This document shows, one piece after another, positions 23,000-35,127 of a stretch of 64,000 nucleotides of DNA. The notes below the pieces were generated by a model. The model saw only the letters and a list, made by a program, of their open reading frames with translations. It was not told the DNA's origin and did no database searches. Every line of letters starts with the position of its first letter. The first letter of the stretch is position 1. The stretch comes from Dastarcus helophoroides. Lineage: Eukaryota > Arthropoda > Insecta > Coleoptera > Bothrideridae. The translations under genes were made by a program, and so were the position numbers. The stretch covers positions 22,122,368 to 22,186,367 of the forward strand of contig CM053334.1 of NCBI GenBank assembly GCA_028583605.1, in the 5' to 3' direction.

Positions 23000-24850
23000 T
23001 CCTACTGTTTATAATACCTGGTCTTTTAAAAATGTTGATTTTTTTTAAAGTTTCAAGTTTAATTTTTTTCTAAGATTTTGGGTTTAAACTTTCAATTTAC
23101 AATTTTTAAAAAATATTTCAACTTCATAATTTAAAATTTTTGATTTCTCCACTTTACTCGAATCATTCTGAAATGGAATTTTTCTATAATTTATCATTAC
23201 GAATTTTCCCAAAAATTACGATTATTTTCAATACTTCCTATTTAATTTTAAAATGCAGATATTTTTGAATTCCGACAAATTTTTGAATTTTCAGATTTTT
23301 GAAAATTGGAAATGACTAATTTTGAAAATCTTTACTTCTCAAGTGTTTCATGTTTAAAGTTGAACGTAATAAAAGTAAAAAGTAAAACTTTATGATACAA
23401 ATTCAACGTTTATCATTAAATGCTTAAACTAATTTCGTGTTTCTTTTTTTAGGAATTTTTATTTTCTGTCGCTACTAACAATCACACAATCACTGCTAAC
23501 GATTTTTACCTTCTTCAAAATTCGCTCTCAATCGTTAAATATCAATTTTTTTAATCGAAACTTCCGTTGTGTACTCACATTTCGAGTTTAATTGCTCGAT
23601 ATCAATCTCAAAATTTAAATTTTTAGTATCCATCAAGTTTGTATTTTTTTTAAACTTCCACTATTTTTTAACAATTCGGTTTAACTCTTTTTATCTTTAA
23701 CTTTTTTTAATAAAATTTGGACTTAAAATTTGGTTTTTCAATGAAATTTTGTTGTCTTAAATTTTAATTATAATTTGGAATTCATTAGAATCTAATGAAA
23801 ATTAGACTGCAATTACAAAGTTCACGTAGATGAGGCAAAGCTTGTATCACGGGTTGCATCGCAACATTCATAGATACAAACGTCCTCGGCGTGACTTTAC
23901 TTTCATCTAGTTTTGACAGCAAAATTGGTCATTTGTCATAATTTGGAATTGTTAATTTTTCTTCTTATTTCCAGAATATACTTTAAAAACTACGAGTTTT
24001 TTGAAGTTTTGTTTAAGAATGGAATTGTTGATCTTTTTTCCAAAATTCGTTATCAGTTTTTGTCTTAAAATTTTGACTTTTTGTTCGAGATCTCGACTTC
24101 CTATAAATTTTGACTTTCTAGAAACCGTTGACTTTTTTTTTAATTTGATTTTTATATTGTATGAAATTTTTTTTATTCAATTTTTCAATTCTTGTTTCGA
24201 AATTTGGAGTTTATAAGATGTTTCTTGAATTTTTTTTATTTTCCAAAGAAAAATTGAGAAATATTTTTTAATAAAATACGACTTTTTCAAAATTGCGAAT
24301 TTAAATTGCTCACAATGTTGAACAATATTTTTTAATGAATTCTGTTTTTACTTCCAAGTTTCGACTTTTTTCTGAAAATTTATTTGCGATTTTTTTTTCG
24401 AAGCTGACGGAAGTTCTTAAACTTCGGGTTTTTGTTTTCGAAATTTCAACGTTTGTCGAAAATTTTGATGTAATCACGAAATGTTGAATTTTTTCTCAAA
24501 ATCTCGGAATATTTTTTTGAAAGTGTTAGATAATTTTTTATAATGTTCATTTTTTCTTGGAAATTTCAGTTTCGGTGCACAATTTTATGCTTTGGTTTAT
24601 CCTGAATACTTTGAGTTATTGTTTGAAAATTTCGAAAGTTTCTTGATAATTTTGAAGTGAAAAATCATTACCTTTTACAAAAAGTCGACTTTTTTTTTTA
24701 AAGTAATTGTTAAATTCTTCATAAATTGAACCTTTTTCTCAAAATTTCTAATTTTTTGAAAATGTTTATTTTTTTTAAATTGTCTAAATTTTTTGAACAT
24801 TTTGATTTTTTTTTAAATTTTCCAGTTCTTCAAACCTTCAAGTTTTTATT
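23000..24850 (-). repeat. Degenerate TTTCAAAATTTCGACTTTT array, minus orientation
   Basis: T-rich degenerate repeat. A short less repetitive segment (about 23815-23920, containing CACGGGTTGCATCGCAAC) interrupts it. No coding content is supported. Confidence 0.7.
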
Positions 24851-24862
24851 CAGCAATACAAA

Positions 24863-25199
24863 TTACAACAGTACAACAGTACAACAGTACAACAGTACAA
24901 CAGTACAACAGTACAACAGTACAACAGTACAACAGTACAACAGTACAACAGTACAACAGTACAACAGTACAACAGTACAACAGTACAACAGTACAACAGT
25001 ACAACAGTACAACAGTACAACAGTACAACAGTACAACAGTACAACAGTACAACAGTACAACAGTACAACAGTACAACAGTACAACAGTACAACAGTACAA
25101 CAGTACAACAGTACATCAGTTCAATAGTACAACAGTACAACAGTTCAACAGTTCAACAGAACAACAGTACAACAGTACAACAGTACAACAGTACAAAAG
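24863..25199. repeat. Microsatellite (AACAGTAC)n, 8-bp unit
   Basis: About 34 near-perfect 8-bp units up to about 25135, then degenerate copies (GTTCAACAGTTCAACAG) to 25199. It is the first block of a 2-kb compound microsatellite. Stop-free frames in it encode only repeat peptides. Confidence 0.97.
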
Positions 25200-25540
25200 T
25201 ACAAAATACAAAAATACAAAAATACAAAAATACAAAAATACAAAAGTACAAAAATACAAAAGTACAAAAGTACAAAATTACAAAATTACAAAATTACAAA
25301 AGTACAAAAGTACCAAAGTACAAAATTACAAAAGTACAAAAGTACAAAGTACAAAATTATACGAAATACAAATTACGAAATATAAATAATAAATATAAAA
25401 TACAGAGTACAGAGTACAAAATACAGAGTACAAAACACAAAACAAAATACCAAGTACAGAGTACAAAGTACAAAACACAACATACAAAATACAAAATACA
25501 ACATAGGACATACAAAATACAAAATATTAAATACAAAATT
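25200..25540. repeat. Transitional ACAAA/TACAAA-rich simple repeat
   Basis: Irregular mixtures of AAAATAC, AAAAGTAC, AAATTAC and AGAGTACA units with varying spacing. They bridge the 8-bp array to the left and the regular 7-bp array to the right. Confidence 0.9.
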
Positions 25541-26070
25541 ACAAAATACAAAATACAAAATACAAAATACAAAATACAAAATACAAAATACAAAATACAA
25601 AATACAAAATACAAAATACAAAATACAAAATACAAAATACAAATACAAAATACAAAATACAAAATACAAAATACAAAATACAAAATACAAATACAAAATA
25701 CAAAATACAAAATACAAAATACAAAATACAAAATACAAAATACAAAATACAAAATACAAAATACAAAATACAAAATACAAAATACAAAATACAAAATACA
25801 AAATACAAAATACAAAATACAAAATACAAAATACAAAATACAAAATACAAAATACAAAATACAAAATACAAAATACAAAATACAAAATACAAAATACAAA
25901 ATACAAAATACAAAATACAAAATACAAAATACAAATACAAAATACAAAATACAAAATACAAAATACAAAATACAAAATACAAAATACAAAATACAAAATA
26001 CAAAATACAAAATACAAAATACAAAATACAAATACAAAATACAAAATACAAAATACAAAATACAAAATAC
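25541..26070. repeat. Microsatellite (AAAATAC)n, 7-bp unit
   Basis: About 75 units, nearly perfect. The same 1-bp contraction (CAAATAC) recurs at about 25641, 25689, 25932 and 26029, which points to duplication of longer blocks. The long minus-strand open frames here arise because a 7-bp stop-free unit is open in several frames. Confidence 0.97.
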
Positions 26071-26264
26071 AAAATGCAAAATGCAAAATGCAAAATGCAA
26101 AATGCAAAATGCAAAATGCAAAATGCAAAATGCAAAATGCAAAATGCAAAATGCAAAATGCAAAATGCAAAATGCAAAATGCAAAATGCAAAATGCAAAA
26201 TGCAAAATGCAAAATGCAAAATGCAAAATGCAAATGCAAAATGCAAAATGCAAAATGCAAAATG
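26071..26264. repeat. Microsatellite (AAAATGC)n, 7-bp unit
   Basis: About 28 units differing from the previous block by one A-to-G transition. The boundary at 26071 is abrupt. Plus-strand reading frames give MQNAKCK repeats, which is artefact. Confidence 0.97.
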
Positions 26265-26845
26265 CAAACAAACATACAAACATACAAACATACAAACATA
26301 CAAACATACAAACATACAAACATACAAACATACAAACATACAAACATACCAACATACAAACATACAAACATACAAACATACCAACATACCAACATACCAA
26401 CATACCAACATACAAACATACAAACATACAAACATACAAACATACCAACATACAAACATACAAACATACAAACATAGAAACATACAAACATACAACATAC
26501 AAACATACAACATACAAACAAACAAACAAACATACAAACATACAAACATACAAACATACAAACATACAAACATACAGACATACAGACATACAGACATACA
26601 GACATACAGACATACAGACATACAGACATACAGACATACAGACATACAGACATACAAACATACAAACATACAAACATACCAACATACCAACATACAAACA
26701 TACAAACATACAAACATACAAACATACAAACATACAAACATACATACATACAAACACAAACACACAAACATACAAAATACAAACTACAAATATACAGCAT
26801 ACAACATACAGCATACAACATACAACATACAACATAAAACATTAT
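26265..26845. repeat. Microsatellite (AAACATAC)n with CAGACATA and CCAACATA variants
   Basis: An 8-bp unit repeated to about 26760, with a homogeneous CAGACATA sub-block at about 26575-26655 and scattered CCAACATA units. It then decays into CATACAACATA copies to 26845. Confidence 0.97.
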
Positions 26846-26915
26846 AATTGAAAATTGAAAATAAAAATACAGAATATTCTCAAAATTTTTATTTATTTTA
26901 ACAAGTTCAATACAC

Positions 26916-27068
26916 GTTTTTTCAATTTATTTAACATTTCTTCGGTCCAGTTTGGCAATATTTAAATTTTTATGGTTTGTTGACAATTTTCTAAACAGTT
27001 TTTGAAATGCGACTACGTGATAAAAAAAACATAATATTTGCGGTCAATAAGGGTCTACCATGAAGAAT
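26916..27068. mobile_element. Retroposon family B, copy (b), 5'-inverted
   Basis: Flanked by a 13-bp direct repeat AAGTTCAATACAC (26903-26915 and 27069-27081). The left part is the family sequence in minus orientation (TTATTTAACATTTCTTCGG through GCGACTACGTGAT). The right part is the family 3' end in plus orientation (CGGTCAATAAGGGTCTACC, ATGAAGAA). An inverted 5' piece joined to a normal 3' piece and flanked by a long target duplication is the pattern left by target-primed reverse transcription with twin priming. Confidence 0.8.
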
Positions 27069-27099
27069 AAGTTCAATACACTTTCTAAATTTCAAATTT

Positions 27100-27980
27100 T
27101 CTCGAAGTTTTTACTTTATACATGTTTCAAAATTTTCACTTTCTTTTTGAACCTATTTTTTCGGAAAAATTTGAGTGTTCTTTTACAATTTCGATTTTTT
27201 TTCCAAGTTTTGACTTTCCTAAATGTTGATTGATTTTCATGAAAATATCGACTTTTTTTTTAGAATTTAGACCTTCCCTACAAAAGTTAATATTTTCAGT
27301 AAATTGGATTAACTTTTTTTCTGTAGAACTGGACTTTTTTAACCTGGACATTTTCTGACCTGGACTCTTTTTTTGAATGCTTCGACTTTTTGTAAATTTT
27401 CACTCTGAAGATTTCAATCTTTTGAAGTTTTATTTCAAAATTTCCACTTTTTCTACAATTTTCTTTAAAGTTTCTTCTGGATTTTTTTTCTTTTTTTTTG
27501 TAAATTGCGAGGTTTTAAAAAATTCAGCACTTGAAAATTTCCATTTTATTTCCAAATTACTATTTTATAAAAATTTCGCATTTTACTTAAAGCGTTTTGA
27601 TTTTTCCTCGAAATGAGGACTTTTTTCTAAAATTTCGCCTGTTTACTGAAAAATATGACATTTTTCGAAAATTTCGACTGTATTTGAGCACTTGGACTTT
27701 TGAAAATGTTAATTTTTTAAAAATTTCGACATTTTAAAAATCTCATTTCAAAATTTCTAGATTTGGCTTTTACGTTAAAATTGTGTCTTCAAAATTTCAA
27801 AAACTTCTCGAAATTATAACTTTTTTGTAAATATCGACTTGAAACAAGAATCCAAAATTTCCATTTCTTTTCAAATTACCTTTTTCATCTAAATCCCGAC
27901 TTAAACTTTTTTTAAATCTAGTTTTTTTTAATGGTTTTGCTCGAAGCTTTTGCCTTTTGGTAAAATTGGAAAAATTCTAT
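27100..27980 (-). repeat. Degenerate TTTCGACTTTT array, minus orientation
   Basis: T-rich degenerate repeat between the family B copy and the solo LTR. No gene is supported. Confidence 0.7.
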
Positions 27981-27984
27981 ATAT

Positions 27985-28357
27985 TGTTGCGGGCCTATCG
28001 GTTCGAATTGATTACCACGTGTGAATTACACCACTTTATTACCAAACTTAACTTGATCACCACAATTAAACAATTAACTCACTTATTATTAACTTCTACT
28101 AACTCACTAATTACACTGACTCTAACTGACTTACTCGAGAGAAAGCTGACCGCCTTATATAGTTTTGGCATCCAGGTTCTAGAACAATTCGGCAGATAAG
28201 GCTTATCGTTTGCCGAAATTTCGGGAACGCTTATCTGTCGTTTGCTTCGTTATCGCGGTCGCTTTCCCCTTATCAGATCATTGTAAAAACCTTTCTTATG
28301 TACTAAATTCTACAATTCTATTCTAAATTCTATTCCATCTATTTACATTGCGTTACA
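27985..28357 (-). mobile_element. Solo LTR of a Ty3/gypsy-like retrotransposon (copy 1)
   Basis: 373 bp, flanked by ATAT on both sides (27981-27984 and 28358-28361). Read on the minus strand it begins TGTAACGCAATG and ends CGCAACA, i.e. TG...CA LTR ends. It carries a TATATAAGGC promoter-like box (about 28151-28160) and an AATAAA-type signal downstream (minus strand, near 28040). A second copy lies at 35128-35490. ATAT target duplication with this style of end suits insect Ty3/gypsy elements of the 17.6/297 type. No internal region is present, so it is a recombination product. Confidence 0.85.
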
Positions 28358-28361
28358 ATAT

Positions 28362-29800
28362 TTATGATTTTTTTAAATATCGTCCTTTTAAAGGATTATC
28401 AATTTTTCCCGAAATGTGGAATTTGTCCGAAAATTATTTCAACTTTTGCCTGAAGAATTAAACTTTCTTTCGTCTTTTGTCAATTTTTCAATATTTGAGC
28501 TTTTTTAAAATTCTGACATTCTGAAAGTTTCGACTTTTTTGAGAATGTCATGTCAAATTGTCCACTTTTTCTGCATTATTGATTTTTCTGCGAAAGAGTC
28601 GACTGCAAAATTTCGATTTCCTCTGGAAATTCTAACTTTTTTGTAAATTTCGACTTTTAAAAAAAAATCAACCTCAAAAATTTCAACTCTTTTTAAAAAC
28701 TTTTTCTCAAATTTTGGTTTATTTGAAAAATTGCTGCATCTACTTTTCTTAAAATTTCAACTTTTCTGAGAGTTTCCCTTTTTTGATAAATTGGAGTTTT
28801 TTTCGAACTTTCGATTTTTTTCGAAATTTCCGCTCTTATAAAGTTTGAAAAATTGGATTTTATAAAAGTTTATTTTTTTTTATTTCTACCTTTGTAAGAC
28901 TTTTTCCGTAAGTCGTTTCGACCTGTTTTTGGAGTATTCGACCTTTTTTTAAATCTCGATTTTTTTTAATTAAATTTAAAATTTTAAAAATTGACTTTTT
29001 AAACATTTCGACTGTTTCAAAATTATATTTTAAAATTTCCACTTTTTCTACAATTTCCGCTCTTGTATGAAAAGTTCCACTTCAAAATTCCAACTTAGCA
29101 AAATTTTTATTTTTTTTATAAATTTTAACTTAAAAAAGTCAACATTTAAAATTTCCTATTTTAAATGTTGACTTTTCGACGTATTTGAAAATTTCTGTTT
29201 TTTTTTTGAGAATTTCGATTTTTTTATATCTCGTGATTCCAAAATCTCCATTTTTTTAACATTTATTTTTTTCAAAATTTCCACTTTTGTCGGAATAATT
29301 ATTTTGTTTTCAAATTAATCTCAACCTTTTTTATATACTAGGCTTTTTTCCGAAATTTCAATCTTTCTGTCACAATTTTGACTTATTTTGAAAAGTTTCC
29401 CCCTTTTTTCAAAATTTCAATTTTTTACTCAAAGTTTTCACCTTTTATAAACAATTTGAGTTTTTTTTTTCAAAATTTCAACTTTTTCTTGATAATTTTA
29501 TTTTGATAAATTTTGAAAAAAATTGATTTCTTTCACAGTTTTTTGAAAAATTTTGATTTCTTTAAAGACTTCAATTGAAAATGAGGAGGTTTTCAGAAAG
29601 TATTTAGAGTTTTTTCCTGTAGAATTCTATTTTTTTGGAAAGCTCCGCCCTTGAAAATCTCGACTTTTTAAAAATTTCGGATTTTGAAAATGTCGACATT
29701 TTCACATTTCCTAAATTTTGTTCTTTTTATCAACAGTTCGACTTTAAAATGTCGACTTTTTTTTTTGCAAAATTTTAGCTTCTTTCTAAATTCCCAGTTA
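28362..29800 (-). repeat. Degenerate TTTCGACTTTT array, minus orientation
   Basis: T-rich degenerate repeat. Recurrent blocks are TTTCAACTTTTT, AAAATTTCCACTTTTTC and TTTCGATTTTTTT. No coding region is supported. Confidence 0.75.
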
Positions 29801-31190
29801 TATAAAACTGGGTAGTAACTTCGGTTAAAATTCACTGTGAAAGCACCATACTGCACACAATCACTTCAGAAAAAATCGAAACCAAACGCTTACGAAAAAC
29901 GAATACAATGAAATATGTCAGATTGAATAGAATTCAGTTACTGCTTTATAAAAAAACGATGACAAATGTAATTTATGTGATCTAATCAAATTAAATGACA
30001 TTCTGTGCGCATCGGTGGAATTCCATTCATTGATTGGCTTCGTCTTTCATGCTGTCGCTAGCTGATATGTTCGGAAGCGACCTTGTTGATGCCATGACAA
30101 ATTATATCAGACATAAATCATAGGGTAGATAGATATTCGGATCAGAATTGAAACAGAGACAATAATATTTCAAGAAGGCCATTAGAAGCGGGACTACATT
30201 TGACAAGACATACGATGTGTGGGTTCCTTATTGATACTCCAGTCAGGTACATTCTCTATAGGGAATGCTATCAATATATCTAGCAGGCATTGCCGTTACA
30301 CACTCCTCCGTCGTCTGTCACTTGTTTCATATATAAAATATATCGAATGTCAACGCGTTGCCCTACTTGATAGTGCAGATGCGTTATGTGTCCACCAGGA
30401 TACAATCAACTTATTCAATTAGCCGATCTCCCCTTACCTCCGACTCGAGGTTTTTCGTTTACCGAAAAACAATTTTTCACGAGATATAATGTGCCCAAAG
30501 TGTTTAACTTGATACTGGGTGGAAAAACCCAACAACTGATTTTATGCACTGACTTTTTAATTTTCAGTTCTTGAATTTAAAATTTTGTAGCTTCAGCAGT
30601 TTTTGAATAATTATAAGAGAATCATTGACCACTTACTTTTAATAATTGACATTTCCCAGCCTTACTTCGTGGAATTCAGTAATATTCATAACTATTAAAC
30701 GATTAAAAAGCAACAGATATTCAAAAATTCCATAACGTTTCGATAAATATTTGCTAACACCGGACCAGGTTTCGCATTACTGCATCATCGAAACTGACTG
30801 TTATATATATCTAAGCACAGCCCAAACCGCAAACTCTAGGAACACGAAATTCTGCACAGAAGTTCTTTTTGTAATGTAGGCGCACACTAGGAAGGGATTT
30901 TTGGAAATTCGATCTCTAAGGGGATCTGATCTATAGGGGCGTTAAAAGTACGCTCTGACGTTTGTCAGTGTGATGAATTTCGGTGTCCAAATTCGAGTGG
31001 GCAGACAGCAAATTAAGATTTTTGACAGTACGTTGACAGTTGTTTGCAATTTTTGAATAAATAACCGTTTTTGTTGATTAAACATTTTAGTTTATCGATT
31101 AAACTGATAAATGACTGTGAGAGTGCTAAGATTTTTAAAATATCGATACTGTATTCAATTGATGTATCAAAAAACATATATCGATATATT
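29801..31190. other. Mostly unique intergenic DNA
   Basis: No supported gene. The small open frames at 30219-30422 and 30386-30574 are unrecognised. A decayed hammerhead-like sequence is described at 30753-30802. Confidence 0.4.
30753..30802 (-). ncRNA. Decayed hammerhead-ribozyme-like sequence
   Basis: The minus strand reads UCGAUGA, a short GCA/UGC stem with GUAA loop, GAAAC, then ACCUGGUC and CGGUGUUAGC. The GAAAC box and GUC-CGG cleavage context match the intact ribozyme at 46170-46216, but the CUGAUGA box is altered (UCGAUGA) and stem I has an internal mismatch loop (UAACA pairs distally with UGUUA). It is probably an inactive relic of a related retroelement. Confidence 0.35.
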
Positions 31191-31192
31191 TT

Positions 31193-31360
31193 TTTTGGTG
31201 GAACGGACTGGTCCTTAGTTATCTTCAAAAATTGAAATACAAATCTGGTCCCTGAAACCAAGAAAGATTAAAAAACACAACAAAAGTTGCTCTAACGCGT
31301 TTTGATAGTCAAGCTATCATCTTCAAAGAGATACTCTCTCTGACAAGATTTGTATTTTAA
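31193..31360. mobile_element. Palindromic family P element, copy 1
   Basis: It starts TTTTGGTGGAACGGACTGGT. It then has the shared blocks AAATTGAAATACAAATC, CTGAAACCAAGAAAGATTAA and GTTGCTCTAACGCG, and a minus-strand hammerhead-like region whose stem II (GATAGC/ACTATC) has changed. Only the left arm is complete here. Five other copies lie at about 32.1, 33.9, 38.6, 44.0 and 59.8 kb. Confidence 0.75.
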
Positions 31361-31364
31361 TTCA

Positions 31365-32065
31365 GTATTCTTCTTCTTTTCAAAATTTCGATTTCTAAAA
31401 TCGTCCTATTTCTAAATTTCAGATTTCTTTTCGAAATTAGGTTTTATTTTCTCAAAATTTTACTTTCTCTTGGAAATTGCGATATTTTTTTAGAAAGCAC
31501 CATTTTTTCCGAAATTTCAATTATTTTATTAAAATTTTCTCCCTTCCAACATTTTTCCTTTCTTCAAAATCGTGCTTTTTCTAAATATTTCTACTGTTTT
31601 AAACTCAACTTTCTAAAAATTTTGACTTGTTTTGCAGTATTTTACATATTTCTAATTTTGATCTATTTCCGAAAATTAGACATTTTTGTTTAAAATTTGT
31701 GTTTCTCTAGGAAATTAAGATTTTTTCTAAGTTATAACTTTTGTCCTGAAACTACATCTTTTTAAAATTTTGGAATATTTTTACAAAATATGCTTTTTTC
31801 GTTTTTTTTAATCTGATTTTCTGCAAATCTCGACATGTTTCTTAAAACTCATATTTTATCTGATCTAAATTTTGAAGACTGTTTTGAAAATTAAGGTTTT
31901 TTTTCTTAAAATTTCACTTTCTCCGGGAAACTAGGACTTTTTTTTAAAGATTATAACCTTTTTCTCTTTTTTGGTCAAAACTATTTTTTTCAAAATGTTC
32001 TTACTCTTTTTAAAATTTAGCTTTTTCCGTAAATTTTACTTTGGTTAAATCCGATTTTCTTTTTT
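31365..32065 (-). repeat. Degenerate TTTCAAAATTTCGACTTT array, minus orientation
   Basis: T-rich degenerate array lying between two family P copies. No gene. Confidence 0.65.
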
Positions 32066-32067
32066 TT

Positions 32068-32289
32068 TTAGTTGAATGGACTGGTCCTTGGTTATCTTCA
32101 AAAATTGAAATACAAAGTCTTGTCCCCTGAAAACTAAGAAAGATTAAAAAACACAACAGAGGTTGCTCTAACGCGAGAAGTACTGTATATCTCTGAAGAT
32201 GATAGCTTGGCTGTTGAAACGCGTTAGAGCAATCTTTCTTGTATTTTTTAATCTTTCTTGGTTTCAGGGGACAAGTTTTGTATTTCAAT
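32068..32289. mobile_element. Palindromic family P element, copy 2
   Basis: The left arm (from TTAGTTGAATGGACTGGTCC) and an inverted right arm (to GGGGACAAGTTTTGTATTTC) meet near 32176. The plus-strand right arm has CTGAAGA, a GATAGC/GCTGTT stem with TTG loop, then GAAACGCG (32193-32222), a hammerhead-like core with one additional U after CTGAAGA. Confidence 0.8.
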
Positions 32290-32399
32290 ATATCGATATG
32301 TTTCGATACATCGGTAAATTTATTCGATATTCGATGTATGATATAAATCCAATGCCATACAGCAGGACTTCTCAACCAGCGAGGGTCTCTTCTCATAAT

Positions 32400-33690
32400 T
32401 TCGCGTTTTTCAAAATTCCTCCTTTTTAAAAAAAAATTTTACCTTATCTAAAAGTTACGCCTTGTTTAAATTTTGACTTTTTCAAGATTCGACCTTTAAT
32501 AAAAAAATTCTGCTTCTATTCAAAACTTCAATCTTTTTTATTAAACTTCAAAAATTGAAACTATTTATAAAAATTGCATTTTTAAATCTTTAATTTTTTT
32601 TAAAAATGTCGACTTTTTTGAAAGACTGAAATTTTTTACGATTTTATTTGATAATTAGGACTCTTTCCAAAATTTGCACTTTTTCCAGATTTTTGACTTT
32701 TCGATGTTTTTCAAAATTTTTACTTTTTAAAATCTCAACTTTGATTTTTGAAAGATTTGATCTTTTCGAAAATGTCGACCTTTTTAGAAACTTGAAATTT
32801 CAATAATTATATTATTCGAAATTTTCAATATTTGTTTTCAAAATATCAACTTTATTTATAATCTCAACATTTTTTTTTTTCATTTGCTTATTTCCATTCC
32901 CGACTTTTCCAAAGTTTCGAATTTCTTTGATTTTTCAATATTCCATTTTTTGATTAAACTTTAAAATAAATGTCAACTTTTTTGGCAAATTTCGATTTTT
33001 TTTAAACTTTGCTTCAATTTTTTTTTGGAATTTGCTACTATTTTTTTTGAAAACGTTTATTCCTTTAAAAATTTTAAATGTTTCTATTAAAATCTTGAAA
33101 TTTTTCATAATTTTGACTTTTGTTTTCAAATTTTTTCATTTTTTTTCGAAATTTTGTCTTTATTTTTTGAAATTACTCTTTATAAATTTCGACGTTTTTT
33201 TAAAATTTATTTATGTTTCCAAATCTTGACTTCTTCGAAAATTTGAAACTTTTTTCAAAATATTTTTTAAAATTTTTTTAATTTCGAGTACTTTTGAAAA
33301 TTCCCTGATTTTACAGTTTTTCAGTTTTTTTGAAAATTTCAACTTATTTCGAAAATCGCTCATTTTGAATTTTTGACCATTTTCAATATTTTGGTTTTTT
33401 AAATTTTTAAGAATTTTCTTCATAATTTTGACTCATTTTTTTTTGAAAATTTTAATATATTATAAAAATTTCGACATTTTTTAAAATTTTAATTTTAAAT
33501 TTCTTTTTTTTTCAAGTATTAACTTTTTTGAAAAATTTGGCTTTCTTAAAAATTGCGACATTATTTAGAACTTCATCTATTTTTCAAAATGTTCATAATT
33601 TTTCCTGTTTTATGTTTTTTAATAATTTAGATATTTTTAAATTGCGTGTTTTTTTTAAAAGAATGTGGATAGTCCCCACACATTTAAAAT
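32400..33690 (-). repeat. Degenerate TTTCGACTTTT array, minus orientation
   Basis: T-rich degenerate repeat. The motif orientation switches near 33690, after which A-rich plus orientation follows to 33860. Confidence 0.7.
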
Positions 33691-33872
33691 TTCCAAAACA
33701 GTCAATATCTTGAAAAATGTCAGAAGTTTTCATTGAAAGTTAAAACTTCCAAAAAAAGTTCAGGATTACAAAAAACAGCAATATTTAAAAAATAGCCAAA
33801 TTTTCGAAAAAAAAAGCTGAAATTTAAAAAAATAGTCTGAAATTTAAAAAATATTCGAATTTATGTAGAAAT

Positions 33873-34076
33873 TGAAATACAAATCTTGTCCCCTGAAACC
33901 AAGAAAGATTAATAAAAGAAGTAGAAATATCAGTATCTCTCTGAAGATGATAACTGGGCTGTCGAAACGCGTTAGAGCAACCTTTGTTGTGTTTTTGAAT
34001 CTTTATTGGCTTCAGGGGACAAGATTTGTATTTCAATTTTTGAAAATAACCAAGGACCAGTCCGTTTCACCAAAAA
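33873..34076 (+). mobile_element. Family P element, copy 3, with 11-bp target duplication
   Basis: Flanked by TATGTAGAAAT at 33862-33872 and 34077-34087. The left (inverted) arm is truncated. The right arm runs to the intact family end CCAGTCCGTTTCACCAAAAA. A hammerhead-like core lies at 33937-33977: CTCT, CTGAAGA, one extra U, a GAUAAC/GGCUGUC stem, GAAAC, the palindromic ACGCGU, U, then AGAG, which pairs with the leading CTCT. Long target repeats plus truncation point to retroposition rather than cut-and-paste transposition. Confidence 0.8.
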
Positions 34077-34087
34077 TATGTAGAAAT

Positions 34088-35123
34088 GTCGAAATTTAAA
34101 AAAAATGAAGAATTTTTAGTGAAACCTCCTAAACATCCTAATTCCGAAAAAAGGTCAAACTTATCAAAAATTTCGAAATTTTTGTTGACTAAAACTGAAA
34201 AAAAAAAAGTTAACAAGTCGCTAATCTTAAAAAAAATCAATTTAAACAAAAAAGTCGAAGTTTTCAAAAAAAAGGTATGGTTTTTAAAGAGGCCAAAATG
34301 TTGAAAAACATCGACATTTTGAAAAAAATTCAAATCCAATATTTTGATATTTTCAAAAATAATAACTTCCAAAATTTCTATAATTTTTGAAAATTTGAGC
34401 TTTTTTGATAACCTGGTTTTATTTCTATTTTCAAAAAATTCAGCTTTTTTTGAAAATTTGAAAGAAATATTCAATTTCTAAATCTAGAAATTTTTTTAAA
34501 AATCTTTTGTTTTAGAATGTTTAGATTACTTTCCAAAATGTACTTTTTTTTTAATACCGATTAAATGTCGCCATTTTTTCTAATTTTAGTATTTCTTCAA
34601 AATTATGCATATTTTATTTGAAATTTGGATTTTAGCTTTTTCGAAAATTTAAACCTTTCATGAAAATTTCGATATTTTTCAAAATAACATTTTACAAAAA
34701 TTTCGACGTTTTCGACTTTTTTTTTTAAATTTTAACTTTTTTCAGCAGGTAATTTCGATTCTTATCAAAAATACTACTTTTTTGAAAAATTTGACAAGTT
34801 TGAAATTATTTTGAAAAGTTTGTCTTATATCCAAATTTTCAATTTTTTTTTTGTAAATTACGCTTTCTCTAAAATTTCAACTTCTTTCAAAATTTCGATT
34901 TTTAAGGTTTAGTCCAATTTTTGAAAATATTGATTTTTGAATTTTACTTTTTTTAAATTTTTACCATTTTTAGAAATTTTTATGGTAAATTTTAAATTTC
35001 TTTTTAATTCGAATTTAAAACACAAATTTTATTAATTTATCTTAAATTTCGATATCCAGTGCTACAACTTTTTTATGTATTTTTTTTATTTTCATAATTT
35101 ATCAAAAAAACAAATTTTTTTTC
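34088..35123. repeat. Degenerate array, plus then minus orientation
   Basis: A-rich plus orientation to about 34340, then T-rich minus orientation up to the solo LTR. No gene. Overlapping open frames at 34067-34474 (minus) and 34086-34304 (plus) are low-complexity artefacts. Confidence 0.65.
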
Positions 35124-35127
35124 ATAT

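Noticed and set aside
24726..26851. Frames up to 492 codons giving CILYFVF, MQNAKCK or KHTNIQTY repeats
   Set aside because: 7- and 8-bp stop-free microsatellite units are open in several frames. There is no coding signal, and the repeats are mirrored on both strands.
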